From Sneathiella sp. (GTDB lineage: Bacteria > Pseudomonadota > Alphaproteobacteria > Sneathiellales > Sneathiellaceae), in the NCBI GenBank assembly GCA_017643685.1, contig JAEPMY010000001.1, forward strand, positions 20,140 through 84,139: a stretch of DNA of 64,000 nucleotides. The letters are read 5' to 3'. Made by a program: the position numbers and the translations under genes. Numbering within the stretch: position 1 is the stretch's first letter; each line of letters opens with the position of its first letter. The notes below the pieces were generated by a model. It saw only the letters and a program-made list of their open reading frames with translations. It was not told the origin of the DNA and did no database searches. This document shows, one piece after another, positions 7,932 through 17,225 of the stretch.

Positions 7932-10900
7932 ATGACAGATGTAACCGCTCAATCAAACCCTCAAGATAAGATGAGGGACGTTCATTCCAAGTTTTCGTTG
8001 TCGGGAATTTCCGTCCGAAACTTACTAACAGGGGGCTTTGCAATCGCCTGCCTGGTACTAGTTGTCGCCATGGGCGCTGGAATATTGGGAGCAAACAAAG
8101 AAGCTGCCCATGTAATCGAAGCCCGTGACCGAACTATACCAACAACAATTGCTATTTCCGAACTTCAACAAAAGTTAGTGGAGACAGAAGTCTACACAGG
8201 TAAATGGGTTGCAACCGGCGAAAGCCGTTTCACAGATGCACTCAATCAAAACTGGTCAGATATTAGCGCCTTACAGGCACAAATCGACGAGAGCCTTCCC
8301 TACATGAGCGGAACATATTCCGGAATTTGGCAAGACGTCAAAGGCCAGCTCCGTGACTACCAGTCTGCCCAAAACCAAGTAGTAAGAGCTGCTGGCTCTT
8401 CAGGTCAGCTGTCTTCAAACTCTGAGCTGATCGAGAGCCTGATACCCCTTGAAAGACGTCTCCGCACTGCCTTAGTCGGAGAAACCGGGTTGTTGATACA
8501 AGCCCGCGAAGAACTCAATGACACAATGACAGCACTGGCGGATGAAGCAAATACATTGTCTTCAACCCTCTGGATCTTGCTCGTTGCTGGTGTTGTTTTG
8601 ACAGCGGCCGCAGGGGTTCTTGCTTCTCGCGCAGTTCTGACCCCCCTCTCCCGACTTGCGGATATGGTTGTTGAAATTGCGGATGGTAAAGTTGTCGACA
8701 TTCCTGGACTAGACCGGAAAGATCCATTGGGTCAACTCGCCCGCAGCCTTCAACTTATTGTTAACAGCGCGCGTGAGAGCCTGCGTACGAAAGCTGCTCT
8801 GGATAGCTGCCGCACCAACGTGATGGTGGCAGATGAGAATTATGACATCGTTTATGTAAACGAGACCATGAGAGAAATGCTGACATCAAACGAAGGCAAC
8901 ATGCGTAAAGACCTGCCTAACTTTGATGCTAAAACAATCGTTGGTACCAATATCGACGACTTCCACAAAAATCCAGCGCATCAACGTGGCATGCTGGCTC
9001 ATTTAAGAGCGACAACCGAGACCAGCCTTGATATCGGCGGTCGTAACTTTGACTTGGTTGTATCTCCTGTTTTAGACAATGATCAAAACCGTATCGGCAC
9101 CGTTGTGGAATGGGCTGATGTGACGGAACAGAAGCAACGTGAAGCCGAAGAAACTCGGATTGCAAATGAAAACTCCCGAATTAAATCCGCATTGGATAGC
9201 TGCCGCACCAACGTGATGGTCGCGGACGCGGACTACAACATTGTTTATGTAAACAATACGATGCTGGAGATGCTTCAGGATAACGAAGGCGATATGCGCA
9301 AAGACCTGCCAAACTTCAAGGCAGATGATATCGTCGGCACAAATATTGATACATTCCACAAAAACCCAGCTCATCAGCGTGGTATGCTGGATGCTCTAAC
9401 GGGTGAATATGAAGCCAACCTGACAATTGGTGGCCGAGAATATGATCTTGTGGTGTCTCCTATTCTGGATGATCAGAAGGCGCGCATCGGGACGGTTGTT
9501 GAGTGGGAAGATGTAACGGAGCGGAATGCACAGCGCAGCGAAGAGCGCCGCATTGCGAACGAAAATTCCCGCATTAAATCTGCACTAGATAACTGTACCA
9601 CCAATATGATGGTTGCGGATGCGGATTATAACATCGTTTATGTAAACGAAACCATGAAAGCCATGTTGCACAAAAACGAGTCCAACATGCGCGAGGAACT
9701 GACAAGCTTTGATGCCGCGACAATTGTCGGCACCAATATCGATACATTCCATAAAAACCCAAGCCACCAACGCGGCATGCTGGACCGTTTGACGCAATCT
9801 TATGAAACCAGCATCGAAGTTGGCGGCAAATTCTATGATCTGATCGCCAGCCCGGTTCTTACCGATGAAGGCGAGCGTATTGGCACCGTTGTAGAATGGG
9901 CCGATGTAACAGCCGAAAAATTAATTGAACAGGAAATTGACGGTGTCGTCAGCGCCGCCGTTGCCGGTGATTTCAGTAGCAAACTACAGCTAGACGGCAA
10001 GGAGGGCTTTATGCTCCGCTTGTCAGAAGCCATCAACAGCCTGTCAGACACCGTCTCAAATGCGATGGAGGATGTCGGCACGGCTCTATCCGCCCTGTCC
10101 AACGGGGATTTGACCAAACGGATCACGGCTGATTATCAAGGGTTGTTTGATGTTCTGAAATCCAACACAAACGGAACGTCAGAGCAATTAGCGTCTATCG
10201 TGGCCGATATCATGACGGCAGGCAGTGAAGTTGCTAACGCGGCTCAGGAAATCAATATGGGCACCATGGATCTGTCTCAACGGACGGAACAACAAGCCTC
10301 TAACCTGGAAGAAACTGCGGCCGCTATGGAGGAAATGGCCTCTACGGTTAAACAGAATGCGGAAAATGCGCAGCAGGCGAACCAGCTATCCATCTCTGCC
10401 CGTGATGTCGCCGAGCGCGGCGGCGGAGTTGTGGGTGAAGTGGTTGAAGCCATGTCCCGCATTGAAGGCTCCTCACAGAAAATCTCTGACATTATCAGTG
10501 TCATTGACGAGATCGCCTTCCAAACTAACCTTCTCGCCCTAAACGCCGCGGTGGAAGCCGCCCGCGCAGGCGATGCAGGTAAAGGCTTCGCGGTTGTTGC
10601 TGCCGAAGTCGGCACACTTGCTCAACGCTCCTCACAAGCGGCCAAAGACATTAAAGGCCTTATCAATGATAGCGGCAGCCAGGTTAAAGATGGTGTCCGC
10701 CTCGTTGGAAATGCCGGCGAGTCCCTAACGGAGATCGTCGACTCCATTAAACGACTGAGCGATATCGTCTCTGAGATTGCGGCTGCAAGTAATGAGCAAT
10801 CTACAAGTATCAATGAGATCAACCGTTCTGTCTCGCAGATGGATGAGATGACCCAGCAGAACTCCGCCCTTGTGGAAGAAAACGCAGCAGCGTCCAGAAC

Positions 10901-11105
10901 ACTGCAGGAGCAGTCAGAAAGCATGCGGGATCGGATTTCCTTCTTCAAGGTCGACGACAGTGTCGCCCCTAGCCAAGCGAAACCCGCCGCAAGTCCAAAA
11001 AACACTGCGATGGGATCCGGCTCTGGCGCTTCAAAATCCGTTGCGATGCCAGTTATGGCCATGAGCAACGGCCAAGCAGCGGCAGAGGATTGGAGTGAGT
11101 TCTAA
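7932..11105 (+). CDS. Methyl-accepting chemotaxis protein with three tandem PAS domains
   Basis: A receptor of 1057 residues. It has a first membrane helix (about 31-53), a mostly helical periplasmic sensor, a second helix (about 213-235), a HAMP domain, then three nearly identical PAS units starting at residues 289, 420 and 551, each 131 residues apart. Two further HAMP-like segments follow (about 668-760), then the signalling hairpin with the tip at about residue 860 ([20 protein letters not shown]). The last six residues EDWSEF match the xWxxF tether used to recruit CheR and CheB. The PAS units carry a Cys in DSC/DNC at their start; no haem or flavin motif can be named. The stimulus is unknown; cytoplasmic PAS units suggest redox, oxygen or energy sensing. 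Confidence 0.93.
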   Translation: MTDVTAQSNPQDKMRDVHSKFSLSGISVRNLLTGGFAIACLVLVVAMGAGILGANKEAAHVIEARDRTIPTTIAISELQQKLVETEVYTGKWVATGESRFTDALNQNWSDISALQAQIDESLPYMSGTYSGIWQDVKGQLRDYQSAQNQVVRAAGSSGQLSSNSELIESLIPLERRLRTALVGETGLLIQAREELNDTMTALADEANTLSSTLWILLVAGVVLTAAAGVLASRAVLTPLSRLADMVVEIADGKVVDIPGLDRKDPLGQLARSLQLIVNSARESLRTKAALDSCRTNVMVADENYDIVYVNETMREMLTSNEGNMRKDLPNFDAKTIVGTNIDDFHKNPAHQRGMLAHLRATTETSLDIGGRNFDLVVSPVLDNDQNRIGTVVEWADVTEQKQREAEETRIANENSRIKSALDSCRTNVMVADADYNIVYVNNTMLEMLQDNEGDMRKDLPNFKADDIVGTNIDTFHKNPAHQRGMLDALTGEYEANLTIGGREYDLVVSPILDDQKARIGTVVEWEDVTERNAQRSEERRIANENSRIKSALDNCTTNMMVADADYNIVYVNETMKAMLHKNESNMREELTSFDAATIVGTNIDTFHKNPSHQRGMLDRLTQSYETSIEVGGKFYDLIASPVLTDEGERIGTVVEWADVTAEKLIEQEIDGVVSAAVAGDFSSKLQLDGKEGFMLRLSEAINSLSDTVSNAMEDVGTALSALSNGDLTKRITADYQGLFDVLKSNTNGTSEQLASIVADIMTAGSEVANAAQEINMGTMDLSQRTEQQASNLEETAAAMEEMASTVKQNAENAQQANQLSISARDVAERGGGVVGEVVEAMSRIEGSSQKISDIISVIDEIAFQTNLLALNAAVEAARAGDAGKGFAVVAAEVGTLAQRSSQAAKDIKGLINDSGSQVKDGVRLVGNAGESLTEIVDSIKRLSDIVSEIAAASNEQSTSINEINRSVSQMDEMTQQNSALVEENAAASRTLQEQSESMRDRISFFKVDDSVAPSQAKPAASPKNTAMGSGSGASKSVAMPVMAMSNGQAAAEDWSEF
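8796..9930 (+). repeat. Three tandem 393-bp repeats encoding PAS units
   Basis: Units begin at 8796, 9189 and 9582, an exact 393-bp (131-codon) spacing, each opening with a codon series for A-L-D and sharing long stretches such as those for VVSP or IASP and GTVVEW. The third unit lacks the end of the linker. Synonymous differences are frequent, so the duplication is not very recent. Confidence 0.9.
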
Positions 11106-11128
11106 GAAACGCGTCAACGCCTAACAAC

Positions 11129-11152
11129 GCTCTAGCCCGTCCGGGCTAGAGC
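11129..11152 (+). promoter_or_regulatory. Strong hairpin between receptor gene and cheR
   Basis: GCTCTAGCCCG (11129-11139) and its exact complement CGGGCTAGAGC (11142-11152) form an 11-bp stem, followed eight bases later by the cheR ribosome site GAGGGAGC. There is no T-run, so it is more likely a processing or mRNA-stability element than a full terminator. Confidence 0.6.
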
Positions 11153-11168
11153 AACTTAGAGGGAGCAC

Positions 11169-12041
11169 ATGACACAACAGGCCTCCATCAGCGCTAAAGC
11201 TCGGGAATTCAGCTTATCTGAAGCAGAATTTAAAAAACTGACAGGCCTTGTCTATTCTCTGACAGGGATTGTGCTGGGTGATCATAAACGGGACATGGTC
11301 TACGGACGGTTGGCACGTCGCTTGAGGGAGCTTGGGATGCAGTCCTTCTCTCAATATTGCGATCTGCTGGACTCAAATAAATCCGGCCAAGAAACAGGGT
11401 TTCTGGTCAACGCCATCACGACAAATCTGACCAAATTTTACCGCGAGAGCCATCATTTCGAGGCGCTCATTATGCAGACGCAAAAGATTGCACAAGACCC
11501 AGTCCGCAAACAAAGCAAAGAGTTATTAATCTGGTCTGCAGGCTGCTCCTCTGGGGAGGAGCCTTATTCCATGGCAACGACACTGATGAGCGCGGTCCCT
11601 GCCCTTCATTCTTGGAAGGTAAAAATTCTGGCGACCGATCTGGACACCAACATGCTGAATAAGGGAAAGCAAGGCATCTACAACGCTGATGTTTTTAAAG
11701 ACATGCAGCAGCCATTTGCAAAATATCTTAAAGACAGCTGCAAACAGGTAGGTGACAAAATCCAGATGAATGAAAGAGCCAAAAGCCTCATTCATTTCAA
11801 GCATTTAAATCTACTTCATCAATGGCCGATGAAAAAGCAGTTCGATGTAATATTTTGCCGAAATGTGCTGATCTATTTTGATCAACAGACCAAAGAAGGC
11901 CTTGTGGATCGCTACACGAACCAACTCCGCGAGGGAGGACTTCTGTGCCTCGGTCATTCTGAAAGCCTACAGAACAAACCCGCTGATTTGCAGCTAATGG
12001 GCAAGACTACATACGTCAAAACTGGCGGAGGGCACGCATGA
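11169..12041 (+). CDS. cheR: Chemoreceptor methyltransferase CheR
   Basis: A 290-residue SAM-dependent enzyme that methylates glutamates of chemoreceptors. The N-terminal helical domain (about 10-75) with AEFKKLTGLVYSLTGIVL is typical, as is the SAM-binding segment WSAGCSSGEEPYSMA and DVIFCRNVLIYFD. A good ribosome site (GAGGGAGC) precedes ATG 11169. The gene overlaps cheD by four bases (ATGA). The EDWSEF end of the neighbouring receptor is a likely docking peptide for this protein. Confidence 0.95.
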   Translation: MTQQASISAKAREFSLSEAEFKKLTGLVYSLTGIVLGDHKRDMVYGRLARRLRELGMQSFSQYCDLLDSNKSGQETGFLVNAITTNLTKFYRESHHFEALIMQTQKIAQDPVRKQSKELLIWSAGCSSGEEPYSMATTLMSAVPALHSWKVKILATDLDTNMLNKGKQGIYNADVFKDMQQPFAKYLKDSCKQVGDKIQMNERAKSLIHFKHLNLLHQWPMKKQFDVIFCRNVLIYFDQQTKEGLVDRYTNQLREGGLLCLGHSESLQNKPADLQLMGKTTYVKTGGGHA

Positions 12042-12685
12042 AACGGCAGAATGAAAAACCTGCTGATCGCCGGAGCCGGGCCGCGGACCCGTTATTTGAT
12101 GAGCATCGCAGCAAGTATTTCGACCCCAAATGGAACAAAACTCTGGTTCGCGTCCAGCCGGGCGATCACTACATCACGTCTCATGAAGATGAGATGATTG
12201 TGACGATCCTCGGGTCTTGCGTTGCGGCCTGTATTCGGGACCCGCTTGCCGGTGTTGGCGGGATGAACCATTTCATGTTGCCCGAGAGCGAGACCGGACA
12301 ATGGGGATCAACCAGTGCCAACATGCGTTATGGCAACTACGCGATGGAAACCCTGATCAATGAGATTTTAAAAGCAGGCGGGAAACGGGACCGGCTTGAA
12401 TTCAAACTCTTTGGCGGTGGCAATGTTATTCCAGGCTCGTCTCGTGTCGGGGATAAAAACGGTCATTTCGCGCTGAACTATCTAAAATATGAAGGGTTTT
12501 CGCCCCTCGCCTATGACTTGGGTGGACCGCACCCAAGACGCATTCATTTTAATCCGCAGACAGGGAAAGTGGATCGCCTGCTCCTGAAACGAACTGATGA
12601 TATGAGACTGCTCAAGGATGAAGAAAACTATAGATCCAAAATTCCCCAGCAAGTGGACAAAGCTGGCGAAGTGGACCTTTTCTAA
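12038..12685 (+). CDS. cheD: Chemoreceptor glutamine deamidase CheD
   Basis: A 215-residue deamidase that converts receptor Gln to Glu. The catalytic Cys (about 61) lies in TILGSCVAACIRD and the His (about 78) in GGMNHFMLPE; the Cys-to-His spacing equals that of the characterised Thermotoga enzyme. It has an N-terminal basic extension of about 35 residues. It starts inside the cheR stop codon (ATGA), which points to translational coupling. CheD in other bacteria also helps a CheC phosphatase, but no cheC is seen here. Confidence 0.94.
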   Translation: MKRQNEKPADRRSRAADPLFDEHRSKYFDPKWNKTLVRVQPGDHYITSHEDEMIVTILGSCVAACIRDPLAGVGGMNHFMLPESETGQWGSTSANMRYGNYAMETLINEILKAGGKRDRLEFKLFGGGNVIPGSSRVGDKNGHFALNYLKYEGFSPLAYDLGGPHPRRIHFNPQTGKVDRLLLKRTDDMRLLKDEENYRSKIPQQVDKAGEVDLF

Positions 12686-12697
12686 GAGGAGAGCTGC

Positions 12698-13759
12698 ATG
12701 ACAAAAAGAATTACAGTTCTAATCGTTGATGACTCAGCTCTGATCCGCCAGATGCTGACCTCCATGCTGAGCGCAGATCCAAATATCGAAGTTGTCGGAA
12801 CGGCCCCTGATCCGCTGACAGCCCGCACAATGATCAAACAGCTAAACCCGGATGTTTTGACATTGGATATCGAAATGCCCCGAATGGACGGTATTGCCTT
12901 TTTGGAGAAAATTATCACCCTGCGCCCCATGCCTGTTGTGATGATTTCATCGCTAACGCAGGAAGGCGCCGATATTGCCTTGCAAGCGCTGGAAATGGGC
13001 GCGGTGGATTATATTGCAAAGCCGACAAGTGATCTACGGGTTGGGCTGGAAGCAAAAGGGGCTGAGATTATCGCCAAGGTTAAAAATGCAGCGAACGCCC
13101 GCGTAATGGCCAGAAAACCAATCCCTAAGCCAGCGGAGAGCTCTCTCCTCCAACGCTTTAAAACAACCGAACAGGTCGTGTGCATTGGTGCCTCCACAGG
13201 CGGCGTTGAAGCAATTCGGGAGGTTATCTGCCAGCTTCCTCCAAACTTTCCCGGGGTGCTTATCACGCAGCATATGCCCGGTAAATTTACGACCTCTTTT
13301 GCCAATCGCATGGATACGATTACGCGTGTCACAGTCTGTGAGGCAGAGCATGGTCAACGTGTCTTGCCGGGACATGTCTATATTGCCCCGGGTGAGAACC
13401 ATCTGGAGCTTGGTCGCTCAGGCGCTAATTATATCTGCCGCCTGACCGACGAGGCGCCTGTAAGCGGTCACAGACCATCAGTTGATGTTCTGTTCGGATC
13501 CGCCGCCAAAGTTGCCAGTGCAAATGCGATCGGTGTGATCCTGACCGGCATGGGCCGGGATGGCGCGGAGGGCATGCTGAAACTGAGGCAAGCTGGCGCC
13601 ATGACATTTGGTCAGGATGAAGCGAGCTCGGTTGTTTATGGCATGCCTCGAGTCGCCTTTGAGACAGGCGGTGTTCAACAGCAAGCCCCTCTCAGCAAGA
13701 TCGCGGGCCTGATGATGCAGTATCTTGAGACAAAAGACATGAAAGCGATCCGGATATGA
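12698..13759 (+). CDS. cheB: Chemotaxis methylesterase/response regulator CheB
   Basis: A 353-residue protein with an N-terminal receiver (acceptor Asp57 in [12 protein letters not shown]) and a C-terminal methylesterase. The catalytic triad is visible as Ser166 in [12 protein letters not shown], His192 in TQHMPGKFT and Asp288 in [10 protein letters not shown], each offset by two from the E. coli numbering. It removes receptor methyl groups when phosphorylated by CheA. It overlaps the next gene by four bases (ATGA). Confidence 0.96.
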   Translation: MTKRITVLIVDDSALIRQMLTSMLSADPNIEVVGTAPDPLTARTMIKQLNPDVLTLDIEMPRMDGIAFLEKIITLRPMPVVMISSLTQEGADIALQALEMGAVDYIAKPTSDLRVGLEAKGAEIIAKVKNAANARVMARKPIPKPAESSLLQRFKTTEQVVCIGASTGGVEAIREVICQLPPNFPGVLITQHMPGKFTTSFANRMDTITRVTVCEAEHGQRVLPGHVYIAPGENHLELGRSGANYICRLTDEAPVSGHRPSVDVLFGSAAKVASANAIGVILTGMGRDGAEGMLKLRQAGAMTFGQDEASSVVYGMPRVAFETGGVQQQAPLSKIAGLMMQYLETKDMKAIRI

Positions 13760-15063
13760 GTACGCAAGAACGCACCCAGGAAGAAGTTAGTGAAAGCGAG
13801 GGCCTGATGAGTGACACCGCGCCATCATCTGATGATTTCATCGAGTTATTTGATGAAGAGGACGCTCCTGTCATTGAGAGCGACATAGAAACTGTAGAGG
13901 CGGAGTTCGCTGATGAAAACGAAGTGCTGACTGAAATCCCAACAATCGAGGATCTCCCTCAGGATGCACATGAATTCCTCGCGCGTTGGATCAGCCTTTC
14001 CGAAACCCAACGCAAAGCCCTTGGGATCGTGATGGATGAAATTGGTCTCGTCTCCGATCTGGTGGAGACAAATATCACCGACATCTCTGCCCGCTTTCAG
14101 GAACTGGCACTGAATACGCAAAAGCAAAGTGGCTCTATTGGTGAAATGATAGCCGGGGCGCAAAACATTGAATATAACGGCAATGTTTTTGATATGGCCG
14201 GTGTTATTCAAACGGTCGACCAGCATCTCACAACCATGATCTCAAAAATTGTCGACACCTCAAAACATGGGGTTGAGGTTGTTTATGCCCTTGATGACGT
14301 CACAACTGATGTCGGCAAGGTTGAAAGACTGATTGGGGATATTGAAGGTATCAACAAGCAAACGAACTTGCTTGCCCTGAATGCCCGAATTGAAGCGGCC
14401 CGTGCGGGCGAAGCCGGCAAGGGATTTGCCGTCGTTGCACACGAAGTGCAGGATCTGGCAAAAACAGTGAACTCACTGGCTGAGACTATGCGGGAAGAAA
14501 TATCCAATGTCGCTGACGGCGTCCGGCATGGGCATTCTCAGATCAAGCAGATTGCGAATATCGACCTCAGCGAAAACATTCTGGTGAAAGATACCATTAG
14601 CGAGTTGATGGACTGCGTGGTTCGGCAAAATGCACAATTTACCGACGCACTTAAATCGTCTGAAAACATATCCAAGGAAATCTCACGGGATATTTTCAGT
14701 GTTATTACCAAGCTTCAATTCCAGGATCGCGCTAAACAACGTCTTGAAAACCTAACTGGTACACTCTCGGTGATGGAGAAAAGCCTGGAAGCGTATGAAG
14801 AAAACACGACCCGCACTTTCCTTGGAAACCTTCCGCCTAGCGTTGAGCAGGAGACTTGGTTCAGGTCTGTTATCCAGGACCTGACGCTTGGCGAGATGAG
14901 AGACCGTTTCTTAAGCGCAGTTTTCGGTGAAGAAGCACCACAAGAGGCCTCCGAAAACCACTCAGATAGTTCCAATGAGAACAAAGAAAATATCCTTAAG
15001 GACAAGGACTTACTTGACGCACCATCAGAAGAATTCGATGATGATGACATTGAATTGTTCTAG
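13756..15063 (+). CDS. Soluble receptor-like signalling protein with CheZ-like motif
   Basis: A cytoplasmic protein of 435 residues without membrane helices. Residues about 185-240 form a chemoreceptor signalling hairpin tip ([20 protein letters not shown], then [16 protein letters not shown]). Further on, [14 protein letters not shown] places Asp324 and Gln328 four apart, as Asp143 and Gln147 are in the CheZ phosphatase motif QDFQDLTGQ. Both ends carry an acidic IELF peptide: [11 protein letters not shown] at 26-36 and DDDDIELF at the very C-terminus, resembling CheY-binding tails such as that of CheZ. Family knowledge and context suggest a protein that touches the CheA array and CheY; phosphatase activity is my inference. 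It overlaps cheB by four bases, and there is no other cheZ in the window. Confidence 0.8.
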   Translation: MSTQERTQEEVSESEGLMSDTAPSSDDFIELFDEEDAPVIESDIETVEAEFADENEVLTEIPTIEDLPQDAHEFLARWISLSETQRKALGIVMDEIGLVSDLVETNITDISARFQELALNTQKQSGSIGEMIAGAQNIEYNGNVFDMAGVIQTVDQHLTTMISKIVDTSKHGVEVVYALDDVTTDVGKVERLIGDIEGINKQTNLLALNARIEAARAGEAGKGFAVVAHEVQDLAKTVNSLAETMREEISNVADGVRHGHSQIKQIANIDLSENILVKDTISELMDCVVRQNAQFTDALKSSENISKEISRDIFSVITKLQFQDRAKQRLENLTGTLSVMEKSLEAYEENTTRTFLGNLPPSVEQETWFRSVIQDLTLGEMRDRFLSAVFGEEAPQEASENHSDSSNENKENILKDKDLLDAPSEEFDDDDIELF

Positions 15064-15076
15064 GAGATAATGATCC

Positions 15077-15382
15077 ATGCAAACCAACATTAGGACCGAC
15101 AATAATGAACTTCAGATCGTCCTCTCTGATCGCCTGACATTTGAGGACCATGAAGCATTTCGCGATGTCATTATGGCCATTAAGAAAAACGAACAAGCGA
15201 CTTGTTCTATTGACCTGGCTAGCCTGACAGCGATTGACTCTGCCGGTCTCGGCATGCTGATGATCGCTTTTGAAACATCTGAAAAAGTGAATAAGCCTTT
15301 TAAAATCAAAAGAGCGAACGGTCAGGTAAAACGCCTGCTGGAAATCTCCGAGTTTGAAAAAGTAATGACGATCGAAAACTAA
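15077..15382 (+). CDS. STAS anti-sigma-factor antagonist
   Basis: A single STAS domain of 101 residues of the SpoIIAA/RsbV type. The phosphorylation site Ser55 is intact in LTAIDSAGLGML. In partner switching the unphosphorylated form binds a HATPase kinase and frees its other partner. The matching phosphatase (15399) and HATPase (16627) follow directly, so the three form a complete switch. An AGGAGATAATG ribosome region partly overlaps the previous stop. Confidence 0.88.
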   Translation: MQTNIRTDNNELQIVLSDRLTFEDHEAFRDVIMAIKKNEQATCSIDLASLTAIDSAGLGMLMIAFETSEKVNKPFKIKRANGQVKRLLEISEFEKVMTIEN

Positions 15383-15398
15383 GGACGAGAGCCTTAAC

Positions 15399-16649
15399 AT
15401 GTCTTTGGCGAATGATACTTTTGGACCATCAGCAGTTTCGGGATTTGCTTCCGATCATGTTGATCTAACAGAAGCCAAAATTCTGGTGGTAGATGACTCC
15501 CCCCTCATTCGGGAGTTAATCGGCGCTTGTCTCGCCGCTGATGATTACAAAAACATCAGTTATGCAGGGGACGGCATCGAAGCGTTAGAACATATCGAAA
15601 AAGACATGCCGGATCTGATCATTCTTGATCTGGAAATGCCCAGAATGGATGGTTTTGAGGTGTGTCGCAGACTGCGCGAAGACCCCAAGACCATCAACAT
15701 TCCAATTCTGATCCAAAGCGGTCGGGATACAGCGGCCGATATCACACGCGCATTTGATTATGGTGCCAGCGACATGGTCGTAAAACCGGTCAAGAAGTTT
15801 GAAATTCTTGCCCGAACAAAAGTCCATTTGCAAAAACGGATATTGCTGCAAAAACTGATTTCATATCATAACCGTGTCGCTAACGAGCTTGAACAAGCGA
15901 AACGATTGCAGCTTGATATCTGCCCTTCTCCAGACGATCTGGAAAGATACCGTGAGGATTATGGGGTAGATATTTGCTGGCACTATGAACCTTCCTCTGA
16001 ACTTGGCGGTGATATGGGGGGCGTCTTCCCCATATCGAAAACAAAATTTGCCTTTTTTATCGCGGATTTTTCAGGCCACGGTGTCGCAGCCGCGTTGAAC
16101 ACATTCAGGCTGCAGACGTGGCTAAAAGCTGCCTCAGACCTGTATGAAGCACCTGGAACGCTGCTTGCCGAACTCAATAACTTCTTAAATCAGAACCTGC
16201 CGCGCGGCTCGTACGCGACGATGTTATTTGCTGTGCTGGATTTAAAAACCGAAATGCTGACCTACGCTGCCGCAGGTTGTCAGCCCCCTTTGGTTCAGCA
16301 TCCAGAAAAAGGGACGGATTTCAATCCCGTCACATCCAGAGGAATGCCTCTGGGGTTGCGGGCGAACTGGACCTATGACAGCCGCCATGTTCCTTTTGCA
16401 AAAGGGGCAAAATTCCTGCTTTACAGCGACGCACTTGTAGAAGTCCCCACAGGCCCTGATCAGATGCTCGGCGATGATGGCTTGCAACAAGAAGCGTCTC
16501 AAGTCTGGAGTGAAGGGCCATCACTACGCGGTGGCATGAATTCACTGATTGAAAACTATAACAAACGTCTGGATGGGCTGACTGAGTCTCCAGATGACCT
16601 AACCGTTATTCTACTGGAAAACACCAATGAAAGACCCAAAGCAAAATAG
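15399..16649 (+). CDS. Response regulator with PP2C (RsbU/SpoIIE-type) phosphatase domain
   Basis: A 416-residue protein. An N-terminal receiver (about 26-145) has VVDDSPLIRE, the acceptor Asp77 in IILDLEMPRMDG and Lys in VVKPVK. A coiled linker (about 145-180) leads to a PP2C-type Ser phosphatase with metal-binding segments LGGDMGG, IADFSGHGVAAAL and SPDDLTVILL. It should dephosphorylate the STAS protein encoded just upstream, with the receiver as the input. The nearby CheA or hybrid kinase are candidate phosphodonors; this is inferred. The gene runs 23 bases into the next one. Confidence 0.92.
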   Translation: MSLANDTFGPSAVSGFASDHVDLTEAKILVVDDSPLIRELIGACLAADDYKNISYAGDGIEALEHIEKDMPDLIILDLEMPRMDGFEVCRRLREDPKTINIPILIQSGRDTAADITRAFDYGASDMVVKPVKKFEILARTKVHLQKRILLQKLISYHNRVANELEQAKRLQLDICPSPDDLERYREDYGVDICWHYEPSSELGGDMGGVFPISKTKFAFFIADFSGHGVAAALNTFRLQTWLKAASDLYEAPGTLLAELNNFLNQNLPRGSYATMLFAVLDLKTEMLTYAAAGCQPPLVQHPEKGTDFNPVTSRGMPLGLRANWTYDSRHVPFAKGAKFLLYSDALVEVPTGPDQMLGDDGLQQEASQVWSEGPSLRGGMNSLIENYNKRLDGLTESPDDLTVILLENTNERPKAK

Positions 16650-17208
16650 TGAACAACCATCGGGTTGCCACACTGCTGCGGCGGGATCTGCAGCTTTGGA
16701 CTATCCGTATTTAAGCGAGGATGAGTTAGCACACGCAACTAAAGCCCTTTTTCGCTTCAGAACGCTGAAAGAAGCTCGTTTTTTATGTGATCTTGTTTCC
16801 TCTCAGACTTTCGACCCTATTATTGTAGGGATAGGATTGATTGAATTGATGGTCAATGCAATCGAACATGGCAACCTAGAGATAACTTATGAGGAAAAAG
16901 GTCTTCTGCTGAAAAAAGGGGAATGGCAAAAGGAAGTCGAGCGGAGATTGGAATTACCAGAGTATAAATCCCGTTATGCGACATTAGAATTTAACCGAAG
17001 TGAAAAGCATCTGGACCTGCTGATCACTGACGAGGGGGATGGGTTTGACGCAGATAAATTTCTGCACAATCAAACCCACGATCGGGAAGAGAGCACTGGA
17101 AGCCAGTATCATGGACGCGGCATAGCCGTTGCAAGCCAACTGGATTTCGAAAAGATTGAATACCTTGGCAAAGGCAATCAGGTAAGGGTGAGCATCCTTA
17201 CCAAATAA
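16627..17208 (+). CDS. HATPase-type anti-sigma/serine kinase (RsbW-like)
   Basis: A 193-residue GHKL ATPase like the kinase member of partner-switching systems, which phosphorylates the STAS antagonist. The N-box IELMVNAIEHGN (Asn at about 77), the G1-like LLITDEGDGFD and the G2-like GRGIAVASQL are visible. There is no His-kinase dimerisation domain. An N-terminal stretch of about 35 residues precedes the domain, and a charged insert (about 90-115) is longer than in RsbW. It overlaps the phosphatase gene by 23 bases. No sigma factor is next to it, so the released partner may be something else, such as the adjacent hybrid kinase. Confidence 0.85.
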   Translation: MKDPKQNSEQPSGCHTAAAGSAALDYPYLSEDELAHATKALFRFRTLKEARFLCDLVSSQTFDPIIVGIGLIELMVNAIEHGNLEITYEEKGLLLKKGEWQKEVERRLELPEYKSRYATLEFNRSEKHLDLLITDEGDGFDADKFLHNQTHDREESTGSQYHGRGIAVASQLDFEKIEYLGKGNQVRVSILTK

Positions 17209-17225
17209 TGATTTGGTAAGCCAAG

